Shown in pieces: positions 12,501 through 20,745 of a stretch of 64,000 bases of DNA. Origin of the DNA: Atrina japonica (Eukaryota; Mollusca; Bivalvia; Pterioida; Pinnidae). The position numbers and the translations under genes were made by a program. How positions within the stretch are numbered: position 1 is the stretch's first letter; the number at the start of each line of letters is the position of its first letter. The notes beneath the pieces are model-generated. The model was not told the origin of the DNA and searched no databases. It was given only the letters and a program-made list of their open reading frames with translations. The stretch is from the NCBI GenBank assembly GCA_030159075.1, contig BROG01000368.1:544001-608000 (forward strand), read 5' to 3'.

Positions 12501-15097
12501 GAAAAATTGTTGAGTATGGCGTAAAACAAAAAATCAATTCAAATCAAATCAAATCAGATTATATACACTCTTGAAATATACACCTCCACTCCTTGACTGA
12601 ATCCTAGATACAAGAACTTTTGGAAATTGTTTGTTCCAAGCATAAAATATTTTATTATGCAATAAAAAATAGATAAATGAAATATGTATATTGAGGTTTT
12701 AAATTCTAATTTCTACATGCTTCACGTTAAAATGGAAATAGAATGAACAAAATTAGGCTACTTGCATAAAAGTAGATTCTTAATTTTACTGTTTTTGGAC
12801 AATATTAATTTTTTCCAAGTAATCAAGGAGGTCTTTTCTAATTATATAAGTTCATCAAAATTAGACAGAGATCGAATCTGTTCACATGTATGCTTTAAAA
12901 GGAAGTTCAGCTAAATAATGTCTAAAACAAAATACATTAGAATCGATTTTACGTTTTTTCTTTGATAGATTGTATAATTTCTGCATAGTATTTTTTTTCA
13001 AAGTAGAAATACAAATGATAAAAAAATCATCAATCATTCGCCTCATATTCAGATACCACTAATATTTTATTCGTGGCAAGCCAGCCATAAGGAATTTATT
13101 CCCAATTTTCTAATTTTAAAAAATCTTAATATGTTAAAAATAGGGAAGGAATTCCACTTTGACTAGAAAGCCATTGGGGAATTTACTGCCTATTTTTTTA
13201 TATATGTAATGGTAATAATGAAGTTACAGTTGATGTACATACAAATGAATTTCTACTACCAGAAAGTTTCCAATGAAAGGATTCAATTCGATATCCTATG
13301 ATCCAAGCTTAAAATATTTCAATTTTAAGTTCAAAGATAAAGTTTAAGATGATTTTGTAATTTCTCCATCTTTCACCTTAAAGTGGAAGTAGAGTGACAA
13401 AACACTTTAACGTGGAAATAGAGTGACAAAACACTTTAACGTGGAAATAGAGTGACAAAACACTTTAACGTGGAAACAGACTGACAAAACACTTAAACAT
13501 GGAAACAGACTGACAAAACACTTTAAAGTGGAAACAGTGATAAAATGTGAAAAGGTAACAAGTATTTTCAAATTATACAAGTTTATCAAAATTAGACAGT
13601 GTTGAAATCTAGATTTTAAAAAGGAAGTTCAGCTAAATAAGATCTTAAGGAAATACACAAGAATCTATTTTATGCATTTTGCTTCCTTAGATTGTACTAT
13701 TTCTTGGCATTATTTTTTTTCCAAAGTAGAGAGTCAAATAATAAAAGATTTATCATACACCAAGGTAACCCGTATTCGGATACCGCTAGTATTTTATACA
13801 TACCGGTACATGAACATCCCCATAATTGCTGCATCAATTGAATTTTTACTGGAAAAAAGTTTTCAAAATCTTCTGCCAAGTTTGTATTTTTGGTTCAGGG
13901 ATGGACCATGGCTAAGGTGAAATAGGTTCCAGAGGATACCCCTATTTGAAAAACTACTCTCCCAGAAACGCTCCATGAATTGAATCTGAATGATCTCCAT
14001 GTATTCATTATGAAACTTGGCAGGAATGAAGTACTCATGGTCCCCTACAAGTGTTGCTGTTTCTGACCAAGTGTGCACCAGGTGGATCCAGGGTTTGGCA
14101 AAATATCTTTTGGTGGAGCCCTTCCTATTCTTTTTTGTTTAATTTAGCCTACATATTTTAATTGAAATTTTCACATTTGTTGATGATGTTCAGTGGAGTC
14201 ATTTAGGTGCACTTTTATTTCTTGTTTTTCAGTTCAGTTACAGTACATTTTGTCAAAATTATTCAAAACAAATCTAGTATTCCACTGTGAAATAAAGTGT
14301 CTAAAAAGCATGTTTAAATTGGAATGAGAAGTTTAGTGCATCAAATCAATTGTGTATTTGCATATTTTACACACAGAAATTAATATAAATGCAAGCAAAT
14401 TTACATCAATGCATAAGATACCCAATGTCATTTAAATCTGAAGTGTAGAATGAAACTGAATGGATCTGTTCATTAATTGTCTTGCAGATTTGTTTTCCTC
14501 ATTGAAAGTTAAATATTGGATGGTTCTTTGTTTATTTGAATCGTTTTCTTTGTGTTTCATTATATGAAGAATGACAGGTCTACGTCACCACAACTAGATC
14601 CACATTTTATTGACCATCTGTTATTTAAAGATATTGAGATTTAAAAAGGTGACATGCAGAGGGTCAAATATCATCAGATAATGCTTTCAGTATTAATATT
14701 TTCTTAATTTATCATCAGATTTAATTTGATATTTCAATATTGTTTTATATTTTACAGACTGAACAATACATCAGGCAAGTTTTTTCTACGTTTCCATACA
14801 GAGTCACTTCTCGTTTCCCTGCCAACTCCAGATTTCAGTATGCCATATAATGTCATATGTTTAGCATGCACTGTTGTTGCCATTGCATTCGGATCTGTAC
14901 ACAATCTCACAACAAGGGGATTCAAAGTCATGGATTCTGAAAAAGACAAAGAAAAAGGAATTGTAGCAAAAATTAAAAAGTTTTTCAAGAGAGAGAAAAA
15001 AGAAAATTCAAAAGATGACATAGACAAAAAAGCAGAAAATGAAGGTGATCTGGGAAGTGACAATAAAAGTGAAAATATAGAAGATGTGACAGGATAA
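3389..15097 (+). CDS. PIGT: PIG-T, GPI transamidase complex subunit (5'-partial, nine exons)
   Basis: PIG-T is a single-pass ER membrane subunit of the GPI transamidase, which cleaves C-terminal signals and attaches GPI anchors; it is disulfide-linked to the protease PIG-K. The proposed exons are 3389-3566, 3946-4183, 4606-4719, 6245-6332, 7092-7186, 7836-8031, 9798-9950, 10516-10762 and 14758-15097. All have AG/GT borders and the phases agree throughout. Seen are [41 protein letters not shown] (its first Cys aligns with the human PIG-K-linked Cys182), [42 protein letters not shown] and [20 protein letters not shown], which enters the C-terminal membrane helix. A charged Lys/Glu-rich tail ends at TAA 15095-15097 and is longer than the short human tail. 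The signal peptide and about 60 N-terminal residues are missing. Exon 4606-4719 has two in-frame TGA codons. Confidence 0.93.
3946..4183 (+). CDS. PIGT: PIGT exon b, carries the PIG-K-linked cysteine
   Basis: Acceptor TTTTCAG ends at 3945; donor GTTAGC starts at 4184, in phase 0. It encodes [20 protein letters not shown] followed by [10 protein letters not shown] and ends [20 protein letters not shown] plus DSK. The Cys in REIVCTEN corresponds to human Cys182, which is disulfide-bonded to PIG-K. It is the most strongly conserved part of the gene in this window. Confidence 0.95.
4606..4719 (+). CDS. PIGT: PIGT exon c, frame-disrupted (two TGA codons)
   Basis: Borders are AG at 4604-4605 and GTAATT at 4720. 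The length is 114 bp, a multiple of three, and both neighbouring exons join in phase 0. Read in that phase it starts V-G-D-TGA, contains a second TGA at codon 16, then gives [20 protein letters not shown] plus CK, which matches PIG-T well. Family-like residues LATMF (at 4626) and ADLL (at 4649) lie in the two other frames, which suggests small indels summing to zero. Skipping the exon would keep the frame but remove about 30 conserved residues. It may be a real lesion or an assembly error. Confidence 0.75.
4860..5745 (+). repeat. 43-bp minisatellite in a PIGT intron
   Basis: About twenty imperfect copies of a 43-bp unit containing TCATCTATAGCCTGAGTGAG and ATCAAGGTTTTACCATAGCA. Successive unit starts at 4898, 4941 and 4984 give the period. 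Several units are shortened or have internal deletions (around 5140-5270 and 5500-5560). It lies between PIGT exons c and d. Confidence 0.95.
6245..6332 (+). CDS. PIGT: PIGT exon d
   Basis: Acceptor TTATAG ends at 6244; donor GTAAAA starts at 6333. It encodes [20 protein letters not shown] followed by PSTRSNGRQ, with one base of a split Asp codon completed in the next exon. It aligns with the CTSISWELRQTLSVVFD region of vertebrate PIG-T. Confidence 0.9.
6683..6844. mobile_element. Fold-back element (MITE-like) in a PIGT intron
   Basis: A nearly perfect palindrome. The arm at about 6698-6760 (AGCAGTACAGCATCACAAAA ...) is the reverse complement of about 6770-6823 (... TTTTGTGATGCTGTACTGCT). 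An outer pair, TAAATACAACTT at 6683-6694 and AAGTTGTATTTA at 6833-6844, extends the fold. The central loop is only about 15 bp. It has no coding capacity and is consistent with a fold-back or MITE insertion. Confidence 0.75.
7092..7186 (+). CDS. PIGT: PIGT exon e
   Basis: Acceptor TTTTTCAG ends at 7091; donor GTAGTA starts at 7187, phase 0. It encodes [20 protein letters not shown] and [11 protein letters not shown], matching the [20 protein letters not shown] segment of human PIG-T. The first two bases complete an Asp codon begun in exon d. Confidence 0.92.
7836..8031 (+). CDS. PIGT: PIGT exon f
   Basis: Acceptor TTTTACAG ends at 7835; donor GTAGGT starts at 8032. It encodes [20 protein letters not shown], then [13 protein letters not shown], and ends [11 protein letters not shown], the counterpart of FLHAQRYVSG in vertebrates. 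It ends with one base of a split Gly codon. The 65-bp intronic minisatellite begins within about 10 bp of its donor. Confidence 0.92.
8040..8570 (+). repeat. 65-bp minisatellite next to a PIGT splice donor
   Basis: About eight imperfect copies with GCCTAGAAGTTTGTGTCTTT, then CATGTTTTGACCTATTGTGT and TATCATGTCTAAGCTCTCAC. Starts at 8068 and 8133 give a 65-bp period; later copies are shortened. The array starts almost at the 5' splice site of exon f but does not include the exon. Confidence 0.92.
8915..9160 (+). mobile_element. tRNA-derived SINE, family 1, copy 1
   Basis: A tRNA-like head has an A box (TGGCTGAGTGG, 8925-8935) and a B box (GGTTTGAGTCC, 8986-8996). The conserved family body follows (GAAAGTTTGCCAGTTTAATT, CCTCCACCATTAAAAACTGG, then ATATAACTGAAAAATTGTTG). 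Five further full or partial copies occur in the window. It is intronic in PIGT and in the same orientation. The body looks like the conserved central domain of mollusc SINEs; the superfamily name is not assigned. Confidence 0.85.
9399..9476. repeat. Short inverted repeat (hairpin) in a PIGT intron
   Basis: GTAAATTGGGATGTTTTGGC at 9399-9418 is the reverse complement, with one mismatch, of GCCAAAATATCCCAATTTAC at 9457-9476; the loop is 38 bp. The following 9480-9660 resembles the repeat at 55358-55535 (shared 'cctgcYtataaaggcca' and 'cacctgt/cctataaa' words), so this may be part of a dispersed repeat. Confidence 0.6.
9798..9950 (+). CDS. PIGT: PIGT exon g
   Basis: Acceptor TTTTACAG ends at 9797; donor GTAAGT starts at 9951. 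It encodes [20 protein letters not shown] followed by [20 protein letters not shown] and [11 protein letters not shown]. The TVPW(F/Y)LR core is a PIG-T hallmark. Two leading and one trailing bases complete split codons. Confidence 0.93.
10231..10285. repeat. Perfect 19-bp inverted repeat
   Basis: CATGGCATGTCAGAAAATG at 10231-10249 pairs perfectly with CATTTTCTGACATGCCATG at 10267-10285 around a 17-bp loop, in the intron between PIGT exons g and h. Probably a tiny fold-back element or remnant. Confidence 0.7.
10516..10762 (+). CDS. PIGT: PIGT exon h
   Basis: Acceptor TTTCAAG ends at 10515; donor GTATAT starts at 10763. It encodes [40 protein letters not shown] and [20 protein letters not shown]. 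The block FERA(F/L)[15 protein letters not shown] is almost identical to vertebrate PIG-T. The exon ends with AG of an Arg codon completed at 14758. Confidence 0.94.
11053..12250 (+). repeat. Pair of about 240-bp direct duplications in the last PIGT intron
   Basis: The block at 11346-11586 recurs at 11864-12092 in direct orientation. Shared runs include TAATGTTTCCCCAAAA, CCTATCAAAGTTCATTAA and AGAGGTGCACATAAATTATG. Start-to-start distance is about 520 bp, and the copies differ by scattered substitutions and small deletions. No coding signal. Confidence 0.85.
12305..12560 (+). mobile_element. tRNA-derived SINE, family 1, copy 2 (best preserved)
   Basis: The head has A box TGGCCGAGTGG (12316-12326) and B box GGTTTGAATCC (12367-12377), an internal pol III promoter. 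The body runs GGGAAAGTTTGCCAGTTTTC, TTGCGGAAGGTCGGTGGTCT, CTCCTCCACCAATAAAAACT and GAAAAATTGTTGAGTATGGC. It ends in a short (AAATC)n tail (12530-12555), typical of SINE 3' ends. It is inserted in copy 1 of the surrounding intronic duplication. Confidence 0.9.
13382..13545 (+). repeat. 29-bp minisatellite (about six units)
   Basis: Unit GTGGAAATAGAGTGACAAAA plus CACTTTAAC, six imperfect copies. Antisense it reads as a spurious open frame. A single related unit occurs in the duplicated partner block near 12725-12760, so the array appears to have expanded locally. Confidence 0.9.
13871..14757. other. Rest of the last PIGT intron
   Basis: No exon recognised. At 13920-14110 the words AATAGGTTCCAGAGGATACC and CAGGTGGATCCAGGGTTTGG resemble the middle of the dispersed elements at 34290-34340 and 57190-57240, so it may be a reversed, diverged fragment. 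The intron ends with a pyrimidine-rich TTTTATATTTTACAG acceptor. Confidence 0.4.
14758..15097 (+). CDS. PIGT: PIGT terminal exon, transmembrane helix and charged tail
   Basis: Acceptor TTTTACAG ends at 14757; the stop TAA is at 15095-15097. The first A completes an Arg codon. It encodes [20 protein letters not shown], then [20 protein letters not shown], where the C-terminal membrane helix begins, and [16 protein letters not shown]. The remaining tail of about 50 residues is very rich in Lys, Glu and Asp ([15 protein letters not shown]). The last 10 residues lie in the first unit of a 92-bp repeat that continues into the 3' UTR. Confidence 0.95.
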
Positions 15098-15470
15098 AAT
15101 TGATCTTCTGTGTGATTTAATTGTGAATGTGGTATGAATGTGAATAAGGTGAAAGTAAAAGTGAAAATATACAAGATATCATAGGATGAAATTGAAATTG
15201 TGTGACTAAAATGTGAATGGGGTGTGACTGAATAAGATTATAATAAAAGCAAGAACATATAAGAAGATATTGCAGGATAAAATTTATCTTCTATGTGACT
15301 AAAATATGAATGTGGTGTGAATATGAATAAGGTGACAGTAATAGTGAAAACATAGAAGATAGTGTAGGATGAAATTGATCTGGTGTGTGACTAAAATGTG
15401 AATGTGAATAAAGTGACAGTTTATATGAGAATGTAGAAGATAAATTGGATAAAATTGATAAGATATTAGA
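15069..15470 (+). repeat. About 92-bp tandem repeat overlapping the PIGT stop codon
   Basis: Five imperfect units start near 15069, 15161, 15251, 15344 and 15427. Each begins with GTGAAAATATAGAAGAT-like sequence and continues with a GGATAAAATTGATCT-like block and a GTGTGACTAAAATGTGAATG-like block. Unit 1 contains the end of the PIGT reading frame and its TAA; the rest is 3' UTR or flank. Confidence 0.85.
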
Positions 15471-15525
15471 TGAAAATACCATGTTGAAGACAAATTTGTA
15501 TGAATCTAATAAACTTATCTAATGT

Positions 15526-16490
15526 ATAAAACAAGAAAGAGACAGATGTGTGAACATGAAATAAAAAACGAGAAAAGGACAGCCAAGTGAACATGAAAAA
15601 TAACAAGAAAGGAATGGACATGTGAACATGAAAAAATAACAAGAAAGGAATGGACATGTGAACATGAAAAATAACAAGAAAGGAATGGACATATGAACAT
15701 GAAAAATAACAAGAAAGGAATGGACGTGTGAACATGAAAAACTAATAAGAAAGGAATGGATGTGTGAACATGAAAAAATAACAAGAAAGGAATAGACGTG
15801 TGAAAAAGAAAAAATAACAAGAAAGGAATGGACGTGTGAACATGAAAAAATAACAAGAAAGGAATGGACTTGTGAAAAAGAAAAAATAACAAGAAAGGAA
15901 TGGATGTGTGAACATGAAAAAATAACAAGAAAAGGACAGCCATGTGAACATGAAAAAGTAACGAGAAAGGAATGGACATGTGAAAACGAAAAAATAACAA
16001 GAAAGGAATGGACGTGTGAAAATGAAAAAATAACAAGAAAGGAATGGATGTGTGAACATGAAAAAATAACAAGAAAGGAATGGATGTGTGAAAAAGAAAA
16101 AATAACAAGAAAGGAATTGATGTGTGAACATGAAAAAATAATAAGAAAAGGATAGTCATGTGAACATGAAAAAATAACAAGAAAGGAATGGATGTGTGAA
16201 CATGAAAAAATAACAAGAAAGGAATGGACGTGTGAACATAAAAAATAAGAAGAAAAGGACAGCCATGTAAACATGAAAAAGTAACAAGAAAGGAATGGAC
16301 ATGTGAAATTGAAAAAATAACTAGAAAGGAATGGATGTGTGAAAAAGAACAAGAAAGGAAAGATGTGTGGACCATGGAAATAAAAACAAGGAAAGTAAAA
16401 GACGTGTGATCCATGAAATTAAAAACAAGAAAGGAAAAGACGTGTGAACACGAAACTACAAGAAAAGATATACATGTGAACATGAAAACC
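15526..16490 (+). repeat. 36-bp minisatellite downstream of PIGT
   Basis: About 25 units of TGTGAACATGAAAAAATAAC followed by AAGAAAGGAATGGACG, with variants (GAAAAAGAA, AGGACAGCCA). As 36 is a multiple of three, units read open in several frames on both strands. This creates long artefactual frames (up to 322 codons antisense) that are pure repeat translations (SFLVIFSCSHVH type) and not genes. The array lies between the PIGT stop and the first good polyadenylation hexamer, so it probably sits in the 3' UTR. Confidence 0.93.
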
Positions 16491-16607
16491 CCTAGAAAGG
16501 TTCAGACACAATCATGTAAGGCAACAACATACTGCTCAACCATGTGAAACAAAGGCAGATGTAAAATTGATGACCTAAATGTACTTGATAATTGTTACTG
16601 AGAAATG

Positions 16608-16613
16608 AATAAA
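16608..16613 (+). promoter_or_regulatory. Candidate PIGT polyadenylation signal
   Basis: AATAAA follows the minisatellite, 1.5 kb after the stop codon. Earlier AATAAA matches (15061, 15241) lie inside repeats and could also be used, so the true 3' end is uncertain. Confidence 0.4.
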
Positions 16614-17400
16614 GTAAACTGGAGAATTGGAGTGTACTAGTGCACATGAAATCTAGTCTAGAATGTTGCAATCTTGTGTCATATTTTTTATACTTCTAAA
16701 ATGATCAATTTGTTCAAATGATTGTAGTTTTGACCAGCTCATTTTGACAAGTCGGACATTAAAAGTCAGCAGAACTTGACTTGTGGTCGTCTGCTGTTTT
16801 TAACCACATGTATCTATATTGCTTTGATTCAACCTTGCAAAACAATGGACTTTTCTGAAAACCAATGACTTAGATCAGTCCAAATGTTTCTATAGTGGTG
16901 AATGAGTTAATCTCTCTGAATTTACAGAAGATAGTGAAGTGCAATAGGATGATATAGAAACTTTTAAATTGTGCAATTTGCATCTTGCTGCAAGGTATAC
17001 ATCACTTGAACCATTCAATTAATACTTTATGAACAATTTAAAACATTCTAAAGAACTAATTTTGAAATTCGTACATTATCTTAAAAAGACTAGGGATAGA
17101 CAGAAAAGCTTTAAGGGTACATTTGAACATAAAATACATTATAATTTACATTTCAAGGTAAAATAAATGTATAAATTTCGCAAGACTTAATTGTAACACT
17201 TACAATTGTTAATGTTTATTTGCAAAAGTTGTATGTTGTATCGTAAGAGGATATTTGTAAAGATTTTCTTAAACTGCCTTTTGATAGTTATATTAAAGTT
17301 ATCTATTTTCTTTTACTTGGATATATTACCTCTTGATTGAACACTGATGTGTGTTGACTGCAATATTATTTTGGAATATATTAAGTGCTTTGTAAATCAT
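16614..17400. other. No recognised feature
   Basis: AT-rich intergenic DNA; no exon, tandem repeat or element was recognised. Confidence 0.5.
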
Positions 17401-18080
17401 GCGTGTATTTGTAGCTGCGTTGCTGCTTGTGTATATGTGCGTAGGGGTCTTCCTGCACATTTAGATGTTTGTTGTTTGTAGTTGTATACCTGTATGTTAA
17501 GATGTGTGTGGGGGGATGTGTTTGCCTGCACCTTCAGATGTGCATTGTGCATAGTTGTGTGCCTGTATATAGATGTGTGTGCAGGTGTCTGTGCATTATG
17601 TGCCTGCCAGTATGTAAAGATGTGTGTATACGTCTACCGAGGTAAATTAGCACATCTTTACAATTATAACGAGTCTAAATGGAATCATTACAGGAGTGAT
17701 AGACCAAATTTTGACAACAAAAACAGTAGAGCTGCAGTGATACATGAAGTCACATTTTACTTGTGCATTCCTATTGTGTAAATAGGCCTTATTGATTTGG
17801 TTTCTGATAGACTCCTGATGTGCCACTTTAGCTTGGTAGACCTTTAGATGTCTGTCAGCACGTTTAGATGTGCGTTGTGTGTAGTTGTGTATCTGTATGT
17901 AGAGCTGTGTGCGTAGGTGTCTACCTGCATGTTTAGACATCCATTGTGTGTGTATACCTGTAGGTATAGATGTGTGCATAGGTGTTTGCCTTCACGTTTA
18001 GATGTTCTTTGTGTGCCCGTGTGTATAAATGTGTGCTTAGTTGTCTGGCTACATGATTAGATGTGTGTTAGTTGTCAATT
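17401..18080 (+). repeat. GT-rich degenerate minisatellite, split by an insertion
   Basis: Degenerate units of about 65-70 bp contain TTTAGATGTGCGTTGTGTGT, AGTTGTGTAYCTGTATGTA and GTGTGCGTAGGTGTCTACCT. Units run from about 17401 to 17636 and resume at about 17850. The intervening block of about 213 bp has a different composition and none of the repeat words. Confidence 0.8.
17637..17850. mobile_element. Insertion within the GT-rich array
   Basis: This block interrupts the minisatellite and has no internal repeats of its own. Its origin is not recognised; it could be a short interspersed element or a fragment of one. No terminal repeats are obvious. Confidence 0.4.
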
Positions 18081-19130
18081 TTTGTATGTGTTTAACACTG
18101 GTTTTATGACCTACGATGAATACAATTTTATCTGCATACCTAATTCATTTGCATTCCATTGACAGAGATAAATACTTTAGCAGTATGAACAATCATTTTA
18201 TAACACTGATGGTTAAAATATGTCTTATCTATCTTTAAGTGTAGTGCTAGAAATATTTTTAATTTATCTGCTTTATATCATTTGTATTTAGACTATATTA
18301 TCAGTGCATGACGGCTGCCACTGATTTTTTTTATTTCATAAGTTATGTCATTGTACTACAGTCAAGAGAGCAATAGCTCTTTAGAATCGTGTATTTTGAT
18401 TAAATCTAGTAAAACTTGTACATTGTTTAATATGCCTAATTAGAACTGAAACCTAAAACAACTCAAGTTAAAAGAACCACGGTGCCTGTTTGAGTAAGGT
18501 TGAAATGACAGCGAGATGCACAATGTAAAAGGTTTATTTGTTTGTTTTTCAGAATATCGTAAATAAAGTGATTCACATTTCTTATCTGTTATTGTCACTT
18601 TTCAATTTTATCCTTTTTAAATATTTTGTGAAATTTTAATTTAGCGCTGTTACTTGGAAACATTTAAATTTAGCGCTTTGAAGCTAAATGGCCAATTACT
18701 GAGTACTTGAAAAATGTGTGTATGTTCATATGCCAAATTTAGCGCTCATAAAATTGTAGCATGTTTTCACTAAATATAACGTTGTGCTAATCATTGTATT
18801 GTACAATATAGAGAATACTGACCATTATCCATATACATGTATAAAATGTATAACGTATATCATTATCATACGTAATCTAACTGCGTCACTCATAATTTTT
18901 ATCTGTTCCTTTTGAATAAAATGTTTATCCGAACTAAAAGATTGAAAGGAGCTGTGCTATGTTAATTTTTCTATCAGATCACTCCATCAGTGGTTTCAGT
19001 CCGTTCACTGGTGTGTAAGGTGTTAATGAATTAATGTAAAGTTTGTTGGAGAAGTAGTAATAACGGCACTATTGAAGTATACTAGCAGTCATAAAAAGTC
19101 ATATACCAAATCTATACCATACATATATGT
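18081..19130. other. Gene-free stretch with repeated TTTAGCGCT words
   Basis: No exon recognised. TTTAGCGCT occurs at 18640, 18670 and 18727, a cluster also typical of a diverged dispersed repeat. Otherwise AT-rich and featureless. Confidence 0.4.
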
Positions 19131-19131
19131 G

Positions 19132-19244
19132 TCATGTCGTGAATTTTGAATTTATTGGATGGGGTGAATACAAACTTTACAAGTTGTCATGTTGTGAATT
19201 TTGTATTTACACCCACCCAGTAAATTTAGAATTTACAACATGAC
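19132..19244. mobile_element. Two head-to-head copies of a roughly 60-bp palindromic mini-element
   Basis: The 19184-19244 copy begins GTCATGTTGTGAATTTTG, contains TTACACCCACCCAGTAAATT and ends AATTTACAACATGAC, so its ends are inverted repeats. The segment 19132-19175 is a diverged copy in the opposite orientation (GTCATGTCGTGAATTTTG ... GGATGGGGTGAATACAAA). A third copy sits inside a SINE at 54079-54135. Confidence 0.75.
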
Positions 19245-20564
19245 ATATGTATATCGAAGGCGAATGAAAGGAGTTCATTGTCTGAGTGGCACCTGAACTC
19301 GCATCGGTATTTCCCAGATATCTGTATTAGTTAAATGTTCACTATGTCTGTTTACAGAACGTTCTATGGTTTTACACTTAGATGTTTATTCTTTTAATAT
19401 TTAGTAAGTAATCACAAACTTGTATTACAATCGTTTTAGTGTTATCGTACTACTGTAGATCTGTAAATGATCCCTCCCGTTTAATTTTCACCCTTAGACG
19501 AGAAAGCGAATTTGAAATAATCGTTAAAATTTCCGTTAAATAAATGAAGCACGGACATACATTCCATCTGTGATACTATGGTGATTCAGAGCAAAGTCAT
19601 GATGTGTGTCGGGTGGAATATGTTTTCTGTAATAAAAGGGCGAAAATAATGGGGCAAAAGTTCCCAATTACACAGTATTAAAGTCCACAGAGATCTCTAA
19701 ATACAAACTTGCTGCCTCGTGTATACCATTTCCTGTATAGCTTATACGTTTATACATTACTTTTATTTCGTGTCTGTATGATCGATTTGATATGAATCAG
19801 TTGCGTATTTTTTATATAATCACTGAAAGTAGAATACCTTAATCAATAATTACTTTGTCGTTGAAAGTTTCTGTAAAATTAATCATCGGCATCCATGTTT
19901 CCTAATCAATATACGTTATTGCTTGACGGAAATTACAGTTAAATCTCTTTAAAATATTTTATCAGAAACTACTGAACAAATTTGAATAGGGGATAAATGG
20001 GTCAAATTCATATACATTATACTACCTCTAAATCAAGAAGATAGACATTCCCCTTCAATATAAGAAGTATCGACATCATTCTTATTGACATCATTTACTG
20101 ATATGTTTGTCCCTACACTTTGTATTTCAATCCTTTTAAATACATTATTGTGGCAGGCAGTGCAAATAATAACACGACATTTGTCTTTCGGATGTTAAAA
20201 TGAAAACTCTCTGAAGGCTTATATCAACAAGGATTGATTTAGTCAGCATGGATTACTGCTTTACGTGTGAACGATTTTCAATTATGTCGTATTAAACATT
20301 GGATGTACTTTAGAGTTTCTTATCAGATGTATTTTGCGTTATTTATGTGATTTGATTATGTCTATTATGACAAAGATTTCAGTCAAGTTTGTAATTTTGC
20401 TTGATTTACAACACTAGCCCGAATTTTACATGAACTCCGCTTTCGCATTCTTATTCGTGCACAACAATAAACAACGACAATAGTAAATCTAACACTCCCT
20501 GCAATCGCTATCAAAGCTATCTCTAATGAAATTCATGATTGCCGAGTGTTTGAATTTTGAATAC
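19245..20564. other. Gene-free stretch with one dispersed-repeat match
   Basis: No exon recognised. About 19490-19680 resembles 60640-60850 (shared CCTTAGACRAGA, GAATATGTTTTCTGT and AAAATAA....GGCAAAA words in the same order), a dispersed repeat of unknown type. Confidence 0.45.
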
Positions 20565-20745
20565 TGTTTTACGTCACACTCAACAATTTGTCAGTTATAT
20601 GATGGCGGCCAGTTTTTAATGGTGGGAGAGAGAACCTGGTTACAATGTACCCGGAAGAGAACACCGGCCTTCCGCAAGTAAACTGGCAAACTTTCTGACA
20701 AAATTCAGCTAAGGTTCCAGTGGAGCTCGAACCTTTGCTGACCAG
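20565..20745 (-). mobile_element. tRNA-derived SINE, family 1, copy 3 (head truncated)
   Basis: Reverse complement of the family body: ACGTCACACTCAACAATTTG (3' end), GATGGCGGCCAGTTTTTAAT, CCGGCCTTCCGCAAGTAAAC and GGCAAACTTTCTGACAAAAT. The match stops near CTCGAACCTTTGCTGACC, inside the tRNA-like head, so the pol III promoter is incomplete. Confidence 0.85.

Larger units (their letters stand above)
12248..13870 (+). repeat. Long diverged direct duplication, last PIGT intron
   Basis: Copy 1 (about 12248-13071) and copy 2 (about 13222-13797) share, in order, a TTTCTRCTACCA..AAGTTT start, an AAAATATTT block, a CTTTCACCTTAAAGTGGAA-like block and a long end block (12846-13071 against 13574-13797; shared AATTAGACAG, AAGGAAGTTCAGCTAAATAA, AGATTGTA and CAAAGTAGA). 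Copy 1 holds a SINE absent from copy 2; copy 2 holds a 29-bp array where copy 1 has one unit. A third, shorter start block appears near 13810. Confidence 0.75.

Noticed and set aside
14752..15174. 140-codon minus-strand frame opposite the PIGT terminal exon
   Set aside because: Shadow of the Lys/Glu-rich PIGT tail; the sense strand has clear family similarity.
15515..16483. 322-, 277- and 129-codon antisense open frames rich in SFLVIFSCSHVH
   Set aside because: Pure translations of the 36-bp minisatellite in different frames; no non-repeat domain, no splice logic.
17482..17781. Cys-rich 99-codon frame (knottin- or metallothionein-like look)
   Set aside because: Arises from the GT-rich minisatellite (TGT codons) and runs into the unrelated insertion.
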